Assembly (NCBI GenBank): GCA_002914805.1
Contig: JXTB01000133.1
Span: forward strand, 207,850-271,849
DNA: 64,000 nt
Reading direction: 5' to 3'
Source: Parasponia andersonii
Lineage: Eukaryota; Streptophyta; Magnoliopsida; Rosales; Cannabaceae
The notes under the pieces are model-generated. The model searched no databases. It saw nothing but the letters and a program-made list of their open reading frames with translations, and had not been told where the DNA came from. Within the stretch, counting starts at the first letter, position 1. The number at the start of each line of letters is the position of its first letter. A program made the position numbers and the translations under genes. Positions 11,964 through 24,639 of the stretch are shown here, piece by piece.

Positions 11964-12900
11964 TCATTGCCCATCTTGTGATTGGCCTTCGTTATTGTTA
12001 AAAAGAATTCGAGGCTTTCCCATGCTGAAGTTGAGGACTTGAGCATTCATGTTGTACTTTATTTTCCCATCATATAGCATCTTCCTTATGTAATGCTCTA
12101 TATCTGAACCGATCAGGCGAAGTGTGTATTCAGTCAATGGTGCACCCTGGTTTTTTACCACCACACATCCAAAATCTCTTAGCCAAAAAAATAAAAAAAT
12201 AAATAAAAATAAAGAACCATGATTCACTAACAACTTTTAGCATAGAGTAATTACCCTTTTCGTCACATATATGTTGGACTAATTCTTAATTAGTAAAAGA
12301 GAGAATAAATTGTCATACGGTGAAAAAGATCGAAAATACTTGTAATGAGACATATGCTCATACATTTAGAAGTTGATTAACATTTGTTAATCAGACATAT
12401 AATTTATATCATACAAAGGTAGTATTTACCTCATAGTGATCGACAAGCTCCTGGAAGTAAGAGTAGACTTTACTACAACTCTCAGAATTCCATACGAACT
12501 CATTGGTTGGGTCGAGAATAAGCGTGAGCTTGTCCATCTGTGTTTGATCGAACTCGCACGTGACGGGGTCGATGTAGGCAGCATAGATCCTCACGTGCCG
12601 AGTGACGCTGCTTAGCCACTGTCCTCCATATTCTCTGCTCATGTTCTTGCTCTTCACGTTCACTTGTGCTTCCACTGGCCTTGGTGTCGATCCTTGTTGC
12701 TTCACTTGCTCTTGGTTCAGCTCTTGTTCTTCTTCCTTCACCTTCACTTGCTCCGATTCTTGGGCTTGTTGTTGGGCTGAAATGGAGAAAGCCCTTCTCT
12801 TCCTGCTCCATTCTCTTCTTCCTCCTCCCATGTAAGCCAAAATGGAAACTTTAGCTGACACCATGTAAGAGGGTGTTGCTGCCATGGCTGAAAACAGCAT
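11964..12900 (-). CDS. ndhM: NAD(P)H-quinone oxidoreductase subunit M, chloroplastic (NdhM)
   Basis: Two exons: 12430-12900 and 11964-12146, joined in phase 0 across a 283-bp intron, giving 217 aa, the usual length. NdhM is a nuclear-encoded, stroma-facing subunit of subcomplex A of the thylakoid NDH complex, which drives cyclic electron flow around photosystem I using ferredoxin. The first ~80 residues are a Ser/Ala/Arg-rich transit peptide followed by a Glu/Gln-rich linker. The mature core is highly conserved: YGGQWLSSVTRHVRIYAAYI, CEFDQTQMDKLTLILDP, YSYFQELVDHYEGAPLTEYT, LRLIGSDIEHYIRKMLYDG, VLNFSMGKPRILFNN. A second Met (codon 6, 12885) starts MAATPSYM and matches the family start better than the first. 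Convergent with the NUG2 fragment and head-to-tail with SOP1. Confidence 0.95.
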
Positions 12901-13806
12901 GGTAGTACCAACGTGGGACTCTCTTACGGTCTTTTTATGTGGTTCAGCTACCCTTTTTGGGTTTGCTACTTTTGCTTCGATTTTCAGGGAATTATTGTGA
13001 GGCTACTATTCTTAGGTACATGTATTATTTTTTTAAGATAAGACGTCTTCTTTTGTTGGATAGAGAGCTCGTGTGGTGAAGAAATAACCACCAATCGGGT
13101 TATTCCAGTTTAGTGTCTCGATAGACTTTTTATACCGTTGACCTTGTCCATGAACGTTATTTTAAAATTTCTAGTATATTATACAGTTTCTCAATAGTTC
13201 TCCTTTAATTTGCTTGCTAGTCAGCAATTACGAGTATGGATATTTATGCACCAAGAAGCACTACACAAATTTAACCTCTTAGAAAAGATGAGGCAGTTTG
13301 AGACTTTTCAAAGTACATAAATATGATCAATTGTGTGATAGCCTCTAGTCGCTTTTATCAATGGTGGAAGGCATAATTAGTATTTAATTTCTTACATCAT
13401 AGCAAACAGAAACAGAGACCAAAAGAAAAAAAAAACCGGGAAATGTAAAAGACTGGAGATCCACACACACACACCGCGCACACAGGAAAAAAGAGAAAAA
13501 ATGCAAATGGCTGACTTCCTGAAATCGAAGTTTCTGTACATTGCAATATTTAATTTCTTTTTATTGTACTTTTCAAAGTATACAGGAAAGAAATTTCTCC
13601 TTGCTAACCTAGTAAAAAATAACTAAAAAAAAAAAAAGAAAAGAAAAAAAATACGATACTAATGAAAAGAAACGCAACACACACACACAGACTCTCTCTT
13701 CTCTCTCATTCATGGTTTACAACTTTACCTACTTCATTTACAATAGACTAAACTCCTCCATGACAAGTATGCTCACCCTAGAGCAGCCACGACCAGAGCT
13801 AATTAA
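12901..13806 (-). promoter_or_regulatory. ndhM upstream region and SOP1 3' UTR
   Basis: This 0.9-kb spacer separates two minus-strand genes, so it must hold the SOP1 terminator and polyadenylation signals (near 13500-13806, with CA and CT repeats at about 13676-13705) and the ndhM promoter (toward 12901). No confident TATA box or known light-response element was identified by eye. Confidence 0.45.
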
Positions 13807-16800
13807 TCAACTGGTCATACTTGCATCCATTAAACGAATTGGTTTAATAAGCTCATCAAGATCCTCTTGTTGCAAGTCCGAGGTATCACTGTCACAAAAT
13901 GTCGTTTGCTCACTTGCTGCATCATTATATTCTCCAAAATCATCATCACTAACATCAATGGCAATAAAATCAGATAAGCTCCCATCTGATATGATGTCAT
14001 TGTAATCTTGCGCAAAGTTCTTTTCAAACAACGGCTTCTTGGACTCAAAAACACGGAGATCAGGAGAACCAAAGTAGCGTCCTCTAGCATTTCTCACTTC
14101 TCTAGATTGTTTCCTTTTCTTTTCCTGGATTCGATTTTTGGGGTGGTGGAGCTTGCATTTGGACCCTTGAGGACAGGTTCCCGTAGCTTCAAAAGTGGAG
14201 CAGACGTAGCTATGCTTCTTCTGGCACTGTGAGAGCAAGAGATTGATCTATTTTACTTGCCACTTATTGCAACATTAGTGAGGATTCGAGTGCACAAAGA
14301 AATAGGCAAGGGTTATCAAAGTCCTAAAAACAGAAATCTACAACAGTACTGTTCAAATAATTGAATGTCAAGCACTGTGAGGCTGTCTTGAAAAAATGAT
14401 ACTTAACAAAGATCGGGGATGTTAAAATAGTTATGACCTCATCTTGAACAGGTAACTGAAATGAAAATGGAATCAGGCAGGCTATAATTTATAGGTTCCA
14501 CAAACTTATAGGATTCATATCCTTCAAAAGCGATGTGTGAGTGCATGAACAAGCACACTAATAAATGGACATCAATAAGTAGCGAATGGTCTCAAGTTAA
14601 AGCATCACAACACCGAAAAACAAAAACAGAGAAACGCAAGATAATAAGGTTTATATTGCAAAACGTTACCTCATTACCATCAGCACAATATCCCTTGAGA
14701 AATCCTTCACAAGTGATAGCTTTCGGATTCACATTTACATGTCTGTAAGGACAGCTTTGATTCGTGCATAAACCTGCCAGGAAATCTGTCAGCATCCCAC
14801 ATTGTTACTAGAACATTATAAATAAATTAGAAAAAGAAGCATAAAACACCTTGCAAAAAGTAAGAACAATCTGGCATTCTCTCTGGAATAACCTGTGCAT
14901 TATTTAAATAATTCGTGTTACAATTTAGTAAAAGAGTTTTGCACTCCCGGCATCAAAGTGCTTGCAGGAGCAAAAAAGACTGCATCAAAGTTCTATCAAG
15001 TTAATTCATGGAAAGGTAAACCTTGTGGGTCAATTTGCAGTTGGCATTGGAACATAAACCATTCAGAAACTTTGTACAAACTGCAATTTTAGATGGATCA
15101 TGAATGTAGGGACATCTCCCATTATCCTTGTTGCACTTCCCAAATCTTGTAAAAAACTGACAATACTTTCTCTTTCTTGCTAACCGAAGTCTTGCAGTAT
15201 GCAAACTCCAACGAACTTTCTCACTCGCTAATAACCGGCTTCGTTTCTTTGGATCTCTAATAAGCTGGTTACCATTGCCAATCCGAATGTATCTGCAAAC
15301 ATTCGAGTAAATTTGAACCAGGCTGAAGTTTCCATCAATTGGAAAAATTAAAAAGTACTAGTACTTTTTTTTTTTTAAGAAAGAAAAATTTACGGGGACT
15401 TGAACCCGGACCACTATTATTATTAAATACGCATAACCCTATAAATAAGAAGAAAGCAACATACTCCTTATGGCCAATCACTAATCTCCTGGGAATGTAG
15501 GATCTTTTTGCATCCTTATCTGGATTAGTTGCAGAAAATGATGATTCATCGTCTACACAGGACAAGTGAAGTTTATAACCAATTTGCCGATAAGATATAA
15601 CAAAAGCTATCAATAAGACAGAAGGATAATAGAAACCCCAAACAAAAACACTAGATGCTACAGGATAATAATGGAATAAGTCATCCTCTATAACAAAATG
15701 ACCACCTGAAATCCTCTGAAGTGTCCGCCTTGAAGGGTCCATTTTGTAACGACATAAACCAATACGAAATGTCCGCTCTCCTACAACGTTAACCAAAAAT
15801 AGTAAAACATCATTCTCCAGAACCACATAAAAAGAAAACCGTTTATAATACAACAATTACATAAAGAGAAAAAAGGGGGAGAAATTAGCAAAAGCATCTG
15901 CAACAGAAGGATTATTGGAAGGACAATATGTGCAGAAACTGTTCTATTAACTGGCTTACGTGAAGAATGATTTCTGTCCTTAGCTCCAGAACTAATGCGT
16001 GTAGCTCCTTTCTGTTCTCTCTTCTTTCTCTCTACTGCAGCAACTGCAAGCGTAGCTTCCTAAATGGAAATATAATACCATTAATAAACTAGACAGTACA
16101 AAAGCTATCATTGATATGAAATTGAACGTTAAAATGACTCAAATGCGAAAAGCAGATTCCAATAAGACAACAGCCATCCAGCATGTAAAAATTACTACGG
16201 GTAGCAGCAACTAACCTCATTAGCTTTCTTCGAGTGTCTGTCAATGGATTTTGACCATTTTAAACTTGACCCACCAACACTTAATACCTTGGATTTTCGT
16301 AGTGAAAAGCCATTGATTGACCTTGTGTAAACTGTATCTCGCTTTCTTGTTAACAGCAATTTCCCACTAAAAGAAGAAACATTAATCACTATTTGCTTTT
16401 GTGACAGAAAAGTGGGATAAAAAGCTGCACAAGTTCCAGAACTCGATATTTTTTCCATACCTGATTGCTAAGGAACTACATTTAGAAATCAAATTCCAAT
16501 TTTGCATAGTACTTCTCCAGTATGCTGTTCGTTTCCAAGGGAAAAGGTGAGGGTAAACCTTCTGATGAGTTACTGAACCACTATTGTTCTCCGATGACTG
16601 TGAGCTACAGAGTGTCCAGACCAAAGAGTTTGCCGAACGTTTAAATGTCTTTGCAACTACTGCACATGGAAACACCTCTTGTTTTACATGGCAAAGCAAA
16701 CTGATGAACATAACGACAATAACATTTCTATACAACCACTAGTGACTAGTTAAGACCATCAAAGACCAGTTCCATGAGAACATATATTTTGCAATATGAC

Positions 16801-19800
16801 ACCAACACAAACTAATAACAAAACTAAACAATAATATTAAAAAACCATAATCATTGAAAACAAAACTAATAGCAACTCTTATCATCGACCATTTCTTATC
16901 AGAAACTACAAGTAAAACAAGAAGAAATGATCGGCACTTGTAAGAACTCTGCTTTCTCATCGTATGCAAACAACAAAAGAGGGAGACCCTAATATAAAAG
17001 GGCAGAAAGAAAATCATGGCCAACGCTTAACAAGTTAGCACTAAGGAACGGTAAAATCCACTAGGGCTACTTCCTGTTATGCAACAAAGACAATATTCAG
17101 ATTCAGTGCGATAATGTCATCCATCAACTCAAAACCATGTAAGTGTGTGCACATGAAAATTAGTGACGAAAAATATGTCCCCACAACTTCAGTTTATAAC
17201 AGACACCACCTAATTTATTAACTACTTCAAACATACCCTTTTGTGAGCGCCTCTTGCTTAATCTAATACTTGAGATGGCCTTGAGAGCCATTTTGACCCC
17301 AGGATTTAAATTCTCATCAAGCATAACTGGCCGTCTGGTGTGGCTCTCCAGTGAAGTCCTTATAAGCTGATTTTTTCTCCTCTTGTAGTAACCATCAAAG
17401 GATGAGGCTTGCATTTTATGAGCATTGGGAGCAGGCAGATCAGTAGAATTTGTAGTTGCAACCAGTTGATTTGATTTGCGCTTGACATACACTATTCTCT
17501 TTGTGTTTAAATATGCCAACTTCCCATCATTTAATTCGGTCTGATTCTCCAAACTTTTAGGTTGGCCATTTTGGTTTTCTGAAGTCAGTGAATCCTCAAC
17601 AAATTTAGTTGTATCATTATTCGTTAATGAACTTGTAGGATCTGATGTAGTTTCACAGCAACCATTAAGAAGAGGCCCTGCTGATGGGAAAGAGGTACAA
17701 TCCCTTGATGATATGGCCACACAATCCGGTAGTTTAGTGTCACTTTCTATCAACGGTGTTCTGGGCTTATCACAAGAAGACTTTGTTTCCCCCATCCTCA
17801 AAAGACCAGGTGAATTCTCACTATCAACTCTATAATCTGGTTCACCACTCCTCTTTGATTCATCTAAAACAGGTGATTTCAAACGATAAACAGAAGGACT
17901 AAAACCAGGAGAACCCTGTGGTAAAGAAGAAGCAGCTGAAGAAGGTTTTCGAACAAGGCTATTGCCTTTACGTACATAAGAAGTACTATGAATATTCCCA
18001 TCTCTTTCTGGCAACTGACTCTGGGAAGGAACTGTCCTTGAGGAAGGCTTACTTCCAGGAAGTGGAGATGCAGAAGAAGCACTATTTCGATGCCAAGTTC
18101 GTGGATTGGCATGAATTGAAGTGGATTTCTTTTTTAAAGTAGTAAAGCAATACGATGAACGACTGGGAAAGGTCCTGGGAATGGCATGGCCCAGCTGGTT
18201 CTTCTGCCCAGTGCATTCAGCACTATTGATATTCAAACCTTGAGACACACTTCTCGAATCTTGCAAAGGCAGTGATACTGTCTTGCCCTCAATTGCTTGA
18301 TCACTTTCAGTTGCGCAATCTGACTTTACATTAGAATCGGTACACTGTAAAAATGATTTTTGAGCAGGTGCATCAAAACCGGCTTCATCGACAGACTTTT
18401 CAACCAGCTTTCCATCTTCCCTACAAGTTTCACTGGACAATTGGCTGACTGATATGGCATCTGATATGTGCACATTGGAAACATTAAACGAGGATTGTGG
18501 AGAACCCATGACTGTTAGTGTATCAGGCGCAAGCTCCATTGCTTCATCATTGGAGGTAGTAGTGGAGACTCCACTGTGATCATCAGGTAAAGAAAATCTT
18601 CGATCTATATCTAGAGGTTGGATAGCTGAAGGAACCATGCACTGAGGAGTCTCATCTTGAGCAATAACTTGCTCTCTAGATGAAGGCAGACCCAACATTT
18701 CTTCTCCACTTCCTATATTAAAAGCCTCAACCTGTTGATCATTAACAGCCATTACAGCGGCATCAACTTTTTTCAGTTCATGCCCTGAGCCTTTTGGACA
18801 AAGGGATTCCACAGTTGGAAAATTTGATTTCTCATTATTTGGACAACAGCCAAGTTGGTGTTCAGATTTCATATTTTCATCACTGAAAAAACTCTTAACA
18901 GCACCCACGGTGACAGAAGATTCTTCAGACAATTTATTCTCATACAAAACAGTGATCCCACTTTCAGAATGCATCAAATTACTAGCAGCAGAGAAAGTAT
19001 CGCAATCCGTCTTTAGTTCTGTCAAAACATCATCTGAAGTTACTGGTGCTTCCGCACAAGATGTAGATCTGTCTGCAGCTTTTTCATCAGTCTCAGATAT
19101 AGTCAGACTAGGGATTGCCAGATGAGAGGCCACAACTTTTCTCTTCTTTCTACAAGGGGAAGAAGTAACGAGGAAACCATTATTAACATCGTCTCTAGCG
19201 ATCAAGTTAGCATCAGGAAAACCATCTGATGAACCATTTCCATGCAGAAGTAAATCTGGATCCTCAAAAGATAAACTCAATGTTGTGTCTACAGCAGTTG
19301 TAGGGTTAGAAACATCAACAGCATCTAAATCAATGTCATTTGTTCTTAGAAAATCCAATTGATTCCTAAATGTTCTCTTTCTCCCGGTTAAAGGTGTATC
19401 TCCTTCATTACCTCCAAATGAAATCTTATTATTTGGAGAGCTTATTGTGGCAAAATTTCCAGCAAATTCAGTGGCACCATCTGTAGATGGTGGCTTGGTA
19501 ATGCGATCAATAGTGCATCTGCCGGAAATACCATTGTCCTCCTCAAAATTGCATTCGTTGTTGTAGCCCAGGAAGGTAGTTCTATCATGGTGTGAGCTGT
19601 CTACATCCATGGTGGTCTCCCTTACGCTTGACGAACCATCTGGTGCACTGCTTTCTGCTGACAAATGAGCCTTTGAAACCTCTTCTTTGAAATCTTTCTC
19701 CTGCAATGAAGTGACCTGAATGCTACATTGTAGCTTGCTCAAAGCATCAAATGTCCCAACATCACAAACTCTGCTTTCCTCTTTAGACAAGTTCGTACCA

Positions 19801-22433
19801 TTGACAATATCCAATGTACAACTGTCAGAACGATAGGTATTCATAAGACTGTCGTGCATTTTTGTTTTCCCCGAATTTAACAAATCAGAATCAACCTTGC
19901 CTACAGGAGGCAACGTGACTGGTAAAGACTCTTTTTTTAATCCACTGTCAAGTAATAAAGAGTCCCCATTCTGGCAAGACTGTTCAATATGTACCACATG
20001 TGCAATGTCCGGAAGAGTACTTACATTGAGTGATTTAACTAAATCCTTGTTACTGTTTAATATGGTAGGCAAGCCCTGGACTGAGCACTCCGCATTTTCA
20101 GGACCTTCGTCTTGCCGACTAGAAGAACCCGAGCAATTAATTAGGCTGTTCCCATCTTTCTCAATGTCATCTACACATTTCAAACTAGAGTTAATATCAA
20201 CGCCATGTTCCTCCGAGTCTATAGCCATTGGGGATCCTTCTACTTTTTCCCTCTCATGCAACATATCCACTTCATTGGGACAACGACCAGATAAATCAGC
20301 CACAACCTTGTCAATTGCAGAGGATTCAGATGGAGTAGGAATGGAGGCATCTGCTGTCAAGAGTCTGTCATGTTGCTTCTTTTGCTGTGAGCTCAACTTA
20401 TGTGAATGAGGGCGGCGAACAACTCTTTTTATTACTTTCTTCACCACTTTTTTCTTTTTAGGAACCTTGAGAGAGACTTTATCAGGAGCAACTTTGGCAC
20501 AATCTTTATCTAAATCAGCATCCGTAGGAGACCTTTTCACTTCACTCTTCTCAACGGATTGATTGGTCACACTCACAGAAGCCTGTGAAGTAGTATCACA
20601 CATATTCTTGACAACATTCTCTTCTGACGGTATTGTGTCATCATCATGATTTGAGGTATTCTTTCCAACATACATGGAGCTATCCACATTTGCAGTACTG
20701 TCACTGAGTTTAGCCAGTTCTGCATTTGAACAATCCTTGTCAGATAAAGAATCTTCCCTAATTTTCATTTCTCTAAGAGTCAAATCTGCATCAGTAACAT
20801 CAAAAGAGCTTGAAGGTGCCATAATTGCCTTGGCTACAAGCGAATTAGATTTGAAAGAAACATCAAGCTCTATAGGGCTTCCCTCTCTTTCTTCTTCATA
20901 CACATACTGATCTTTGCGTCTAAAAAAACTAGAGTTAGAATTATTAAGATAACCAGGGTAATGCAAATGCTCACTCTCCGCATTCCTATGATTAGGCTTT
21001 GCCATTTGAATCCGAAGTAAAGCACTCTTTTTCTGTAATTGTTTCCTCGGAGTTCGATTATATTCATTATTATCTTCCCTGCTTCCCCTACTACTGTACC
21101 TTCCCAAATCTGGACCATAATACTCACGTTTCACAGAACCCATATGAGCCCCATCACCAGTGGTAATCTCAGTATTACCCCTTTCAAACGAGGAATTATG
21201 GGCATCTCGAGGAAATTTTCTATCACGAACCCGTCTTTGGTTGTCATAAAGACCATCTCTTCTACCACCCCTGAACACCTCAGTATCATAAGTCGAACCA
21301 TACCGGCCACTGCAACTGTCCGTTTCAGATTCCAAATCCCTCACTTTTAAACTCGGATTAGACACGAATCCCATATCCCGAAAAGATGTACCGGGACTAG
21401 ACAAAAAGCTACCGCGGCGAGAATAATTCTCATCGTCACCATTACTAATCTCAGTACTTCCCCTCTCAAACGAGGACTTATGGGCATCTCTAGGAAACTT
21501 TTTATCATGAAGCCATCGTTGTTTGTCATAAACACCATCTTCTCTACTACTCCTGAACACTTCATTATCATAAGCCGAACTATACTGGCCATTGTAACTG
21601 TCCGTTTCCAATTCCAGATCCCTCACTGACAAACTCGGATTAGACGCGAATCCCGTATCACGAAGAGATGTACCGGGACTCGACAAAAAGCTACCGCGGC
21701 GAGAACAATTCTCATCGTCACCGCCCCTTAAAAGCTCGTCTCTATGCATTGATTCAAACCCATCAACATACTCCCCTATAAACCTAGAACTACCCTCTGA
21801 ATCATGTCTCAATACCTTATACGGTGACACAGATTTGTGGTCGAATTGAAACTTCTGTGAACCACATTCGAAATCCAGAGGCCGCTGTAGCCTCTCAGAT
21901 TGATGTTCGGGCAAAACCCTCGGCTGATCCCAAATCTCCGGCCGGATTTGCGGCTCGAATTGGGGCAAACGATGCCGAGGACGGCCATCGTCGAGGGGTA
22001 CTCGGTGCGAAACGTTACCGTAGAGGACAAAATCACGATGGGGGTGCGAAGATCTGAGGTGGTCGTCTTCAAAAGGAGGGCGATTGAGATTAGGGTTACC
22101 GCCGAATGCGAATTGGGATTGTCCAGGATTGTAGGGACGGATCGGCGGAGGAGGATGATGGGCCGAAGAAGAAGAAGAAGACGACGAGTGCGGCGGGGGC
22201 GGGGGCGGAGGCGGAGGAAGGGATTGAAACGGCGGCGTTTTGGGTGGTGGAGGAGGCAGAGTCGGCTGAGGCTGAGGCTGAGAAACATGGTGATTGTGAT
22301 GGTGATATTGGGGTTGAAAGCGAGGGTTGTTGTGGAAATTGGGGTTATCGGGATGGTGAGGACGAGAAGAATTGGGGAGTGGAACGTACCTGGGCTGATG
22401 ATGGTGATGGTGGAGCAAGTTGGGGAGATCCAT
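13807..22433 (-). CDS. SOP1: Five-finger CCCH protein, SOP1/ZC3H3-like nuclear RNA surveillance factor, 2215 aa
   Basis: Ten exons, all in phase: 17237-22433, 16461-16659, 16216-16366, 15960-16059, 15706-15780, 15465-15552, 15022-15292, 14850-14892, 14670-14773, 13807-14226. The C-terminal array holds five CCCH fingers (residues about 1981-2104): C-x8-C-x6-C-x3-H, C-x7-C-x4-C-x3-H twice, C-x7-C-x5-C-x3-H, C-x8-C-x5-C-x3-H, preceded by a basic RLRLARKRKY stretch. The 1732-codon first exon is low-complexity: His/Pro-rich start (HHHHH, PPPPPPPP), a 94-residue tandem duplication, Ser-rich acidic regions and a basic KKKKVVKKVIKRVVRRPHSHK nuclear signal (about residue 660). In Arabidopsis, SOP1 (AT1G21580 by recollection) helps the nuclear exosome with MTR4; ZC3H3 (animals) and Red5 (fission yeast) are related decay adaptors. 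The related AT1G21570 (C3H7) is the alternative match. Its upstream neighbour here is the USP-kinase gene. Confidence 0.88.
15364..15455 (-). mobile_element. Partial tRNA-derived SINE in SOP1 intron 6
   Basis: Read on the minus strand, GGTCCGGGTTCAAGTCCCCG is a good tRNA-type pol III B box (GGTTCAA-x-CC core), followed within 20 bases by an A-rich tail (T-run at 15366-15376 on the plus strand). I see no matching A box in the 60 bases before it, so only the 3' part of a SINE, or a tRNA-like fragment, is present. It lies about 10 bp inside the donor side of the intron after exon 6. It does not fold as an intact tRNA. Confidence 0.45.
21159..21722 (-). repeat. 94-residue in-frame tandem duplication inside SOP1 exon 1
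   Basis: Two adjacent 282-bp units (first copy 21441-21722, second 21159-21440, in reading order). Each begins GDDEN[CY]SRRGSFLSSPGTS and ends KFPRDAH[KN]SSFERG[SN]TEI. They share most residues; differences are scattered substitutions, with no length change visible. The duplication preserves the frame and so lengthens the disordered region. Confidence 0.9.
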
Positions 22434-22682
22434 GGCGACTGGGGTTAGCGCACCAGGCAGATCTTGATCGTGTCTTGTGTTTTGAGGTTATGACCAGTTG
22501 CTTCGCTTGTGGTGTTTGGTGTTATTGTATGTGATAATTCAAAAAAAAAAAAAGAAAAAAAAAGTTCGTTTCTTCAAGCTTCAATCTAACATTTCTTTTT
22601 TCTCCGTCGCTTTTGACTTTTGTTATCTTTTCCCATTACCACTATTGTAGTGATAGGGTTCTTCATCTTCTTACATTCCCAA

Positions 22683-22730
<48 letters not shown>

Positions 22731-22973
22731 GAATAAAAAGAGTCTTTTATCTTGTTTGGTTCTTTTCTAATTGAAATTAAGGCTTATTTCTACATATACA
22801 TATTTGGTCTGGAGCAACATGTGAAAATAAAAGGACATAAGAGTTCAAATGGAAACATCGTGGTTACAGTTAAAATGAATCCTGACGCTTAAGTCAGTTC
22901 TAAAATTGATGAAATATGTATGCAATAAACCAAACAAGCAATTAGATAAATGAACGAATAATATAATAAAACG
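22434..22973 (-). promoter_or_regulatory. SOP1 5' leader and promoter region
   Basis: Upstream of the ATG at 22433 lie a short balanced-composition leader, an A-run (about 22540-22562) and an (AAT)n microsatellite at about 22685-22726. The transcription start and TATA box were not identified. Confidence 0.4.
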
Positions 22974-23220
22974 TAGGAGTGAACAAAAAAACCAATCTGC
23001 CCAAAATCCGCCTAATTCACAAAAAATCGCTTGCGAAAAAAACGCTTAAATAAAAACCGCAATAAATTGACAGTATGATTTGAAACCACAAAGGTGAATA
23101 GTTAACTACAGTTTTCAATTTTAAGAATGGTTTCAAACCCGCTATAGACTTAGGTATTTTTGATGTGAAACTTTTAAAAATAACCAAAATCGCCCAAAAT
23201 CCGCCCATTGTTCGGTCCTA
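22974..23220. mobile_element. hAT-type MITE, about 247 bp
   Basis: The ends are short inverted repeats: TAGGAGTGAACAA at the left, complement of TTGTTCGGTCCTA at the right. Flanks ATAAAACG (22966-22973) and GTAAAAGG (23221-23228) resemble a decayed 8-bp target duplication. Near both ends is a GCCCAAAATCCGCC block, and the arms are otherwise rich in AACCGC/AAACCACA-like motifs, as in 'GGGTGAAC' hAT MITEs common in eudicots. The single open frame here is incidental. Confidence 0.55.
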
Positions 23221-24639
23221 GTAAAAGGTACGGAGCTTTGTAGGTTGAAGGTAGATAGATGAAAATGTCCTAGATGAGTCGGGATAGCCAATGAGAACTT
23301 AGTCTCAGACGTGAGATTGTAGCTAAGAGTAAGTAAAGGAGAGTAAAAATATCATCAACAAGAATGAGTATGACTTCATATGCCTTTTAATCTTCCCTTC
23401 AACCTCTACTTATATGAGTCGTTCCAGACCCATAAAAGAACTTGTTACTATGGTCCGAGATTTATGACACGTCACAACACTTTTTGAATTGATCCAATTG
23501 GACTAGGTTATAGGCTCTAATTTTGTTGATGGATGACTCTAATATCTCCGTTTTGAGTATTTATAATAAATGGTCTATTTTTAAGAACAATATAAAAAAT
23601 GACGACCTTTTATACCTATATAATAAATGACCATTTTGTAATTTTATTTTGTTAAATAGTCATTTTTAGTTAATTTATTTTTAAAAAATAAATCAATTTT
23701 TAAAATAGTAAATCAATTTTCAAAAATAAATCAATATATTTTGATATACTAAATAAAATAAATCAATTTTTTATAAAGTAAATCAATTTTTTTAAAAAAT
23801 AAATCAATATATTTTGATAAACTAAATATAAAAATAACCATTTTTTAACAGTGTTGGAAAAACAATTATTTTTACAAACTATAATCTTAAAATTCGATCA
23901 TTTGGCTAAAAAGGCCCTATATTTATCCGGAGTCAGTTGTGGGTCATCTAATTACCCATTTGACTCTAGATGCAGATTATTCGGTAGTTGGATTTAGTAT
24001 TTTTATGAGTTGGAGTCAATTTGATAGATCGGGCTCTGGATGCCTAATACTAGCTATTAAGCCCAATCATGATATTGAATGACTGGTTTTATTGACTTTT
24101 ACCTATAAAATTATAAAGATTTATACAAATACGGTACGGGGAAACAGTCGGTTTTCATACTACACATGATTGGTATTTTTGCAAGTGACTACAAACAAAA
24201 AAAAACATGGTGGCATTATTGTAAGTAAAGCCATCTTTTATTGATATTATTTATACTTTTAAAAAGGAAAAAAAATATTGAATTGATGGTTGCCCCATTT
24301 AAGTCTTTTGTTTTAATCCTCCAACATTTCTGGGTTTGATTCACAATAAGCTAAACTCCTTATATTTAGCCTTTTTTTACTTTTTTTCCTATTTTCTTTT
24401 TCTTTCTTCAATTTGCCCTTTTTCAATTTCTTTTTTACTCAATGAACCGTACTCTTGTCTCTTTTTTTTTTAATCTTTAGTTCTTTTTCCTTTTTGCAGT
24501 TTCTCTTTTTCTTTTTAATTTTCCTCTTTGGCCTTTTTTTTCTTTCAATTTTTTTTTCTAGGAAGTACCCACTCTTTTTTCTCTTTTTCTTCTCCTAAGC
24601 TCTTAGGGATAGAAAGAGCCATTTTTTTTCCTCCTAATT
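23221..24639. other. AT-rich intergenic DNA with short duplications and pyrimidine tracts
   Basis: No gene seen. At about 23690-23830 the phrase TAAATCAATTTTT with TATTTTGATA[TA]ACTAAATA recurs in a local tandem duplication. 24300-24600 is a long C/T-rich stretch (cttttt, ctctttttc) that may be an old poly-pyrimidine tract. Confidence 0.5.

Noticed and set aside
15393-15412. tRNA gene suggested by a GGTTCAA box
   Set aside because: No A box, acceptor stem or anticodon arm could be found around it; SINE or tRNA-like fragment is the better reading.
15335-15856. 173-codon minus-strand open frame
   Set aside because: It spans SOP1 exons 5-6 and their introns; only the parts assigned to exons match the family. 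The rest is intron and SINE-like DNA.
18910-20910. Plus-strand open frames of 70-170 codons
   Set aside because: Antisense shadows of the long SOP1 first exon with no independent start context or family match.
21809-22534. Long open frames on both strands opposite or overlapping the SOP1 start (Arg/Glu-rich)
   Set aside because: These are shadows of the biased Pro/His/Ser codons of SOP1; composition is repetitive and no domain is present.
23017-23208. 63-codon hydrophobic open frame
   Set aside because: It lies entirely inside the hAT-type MITE.
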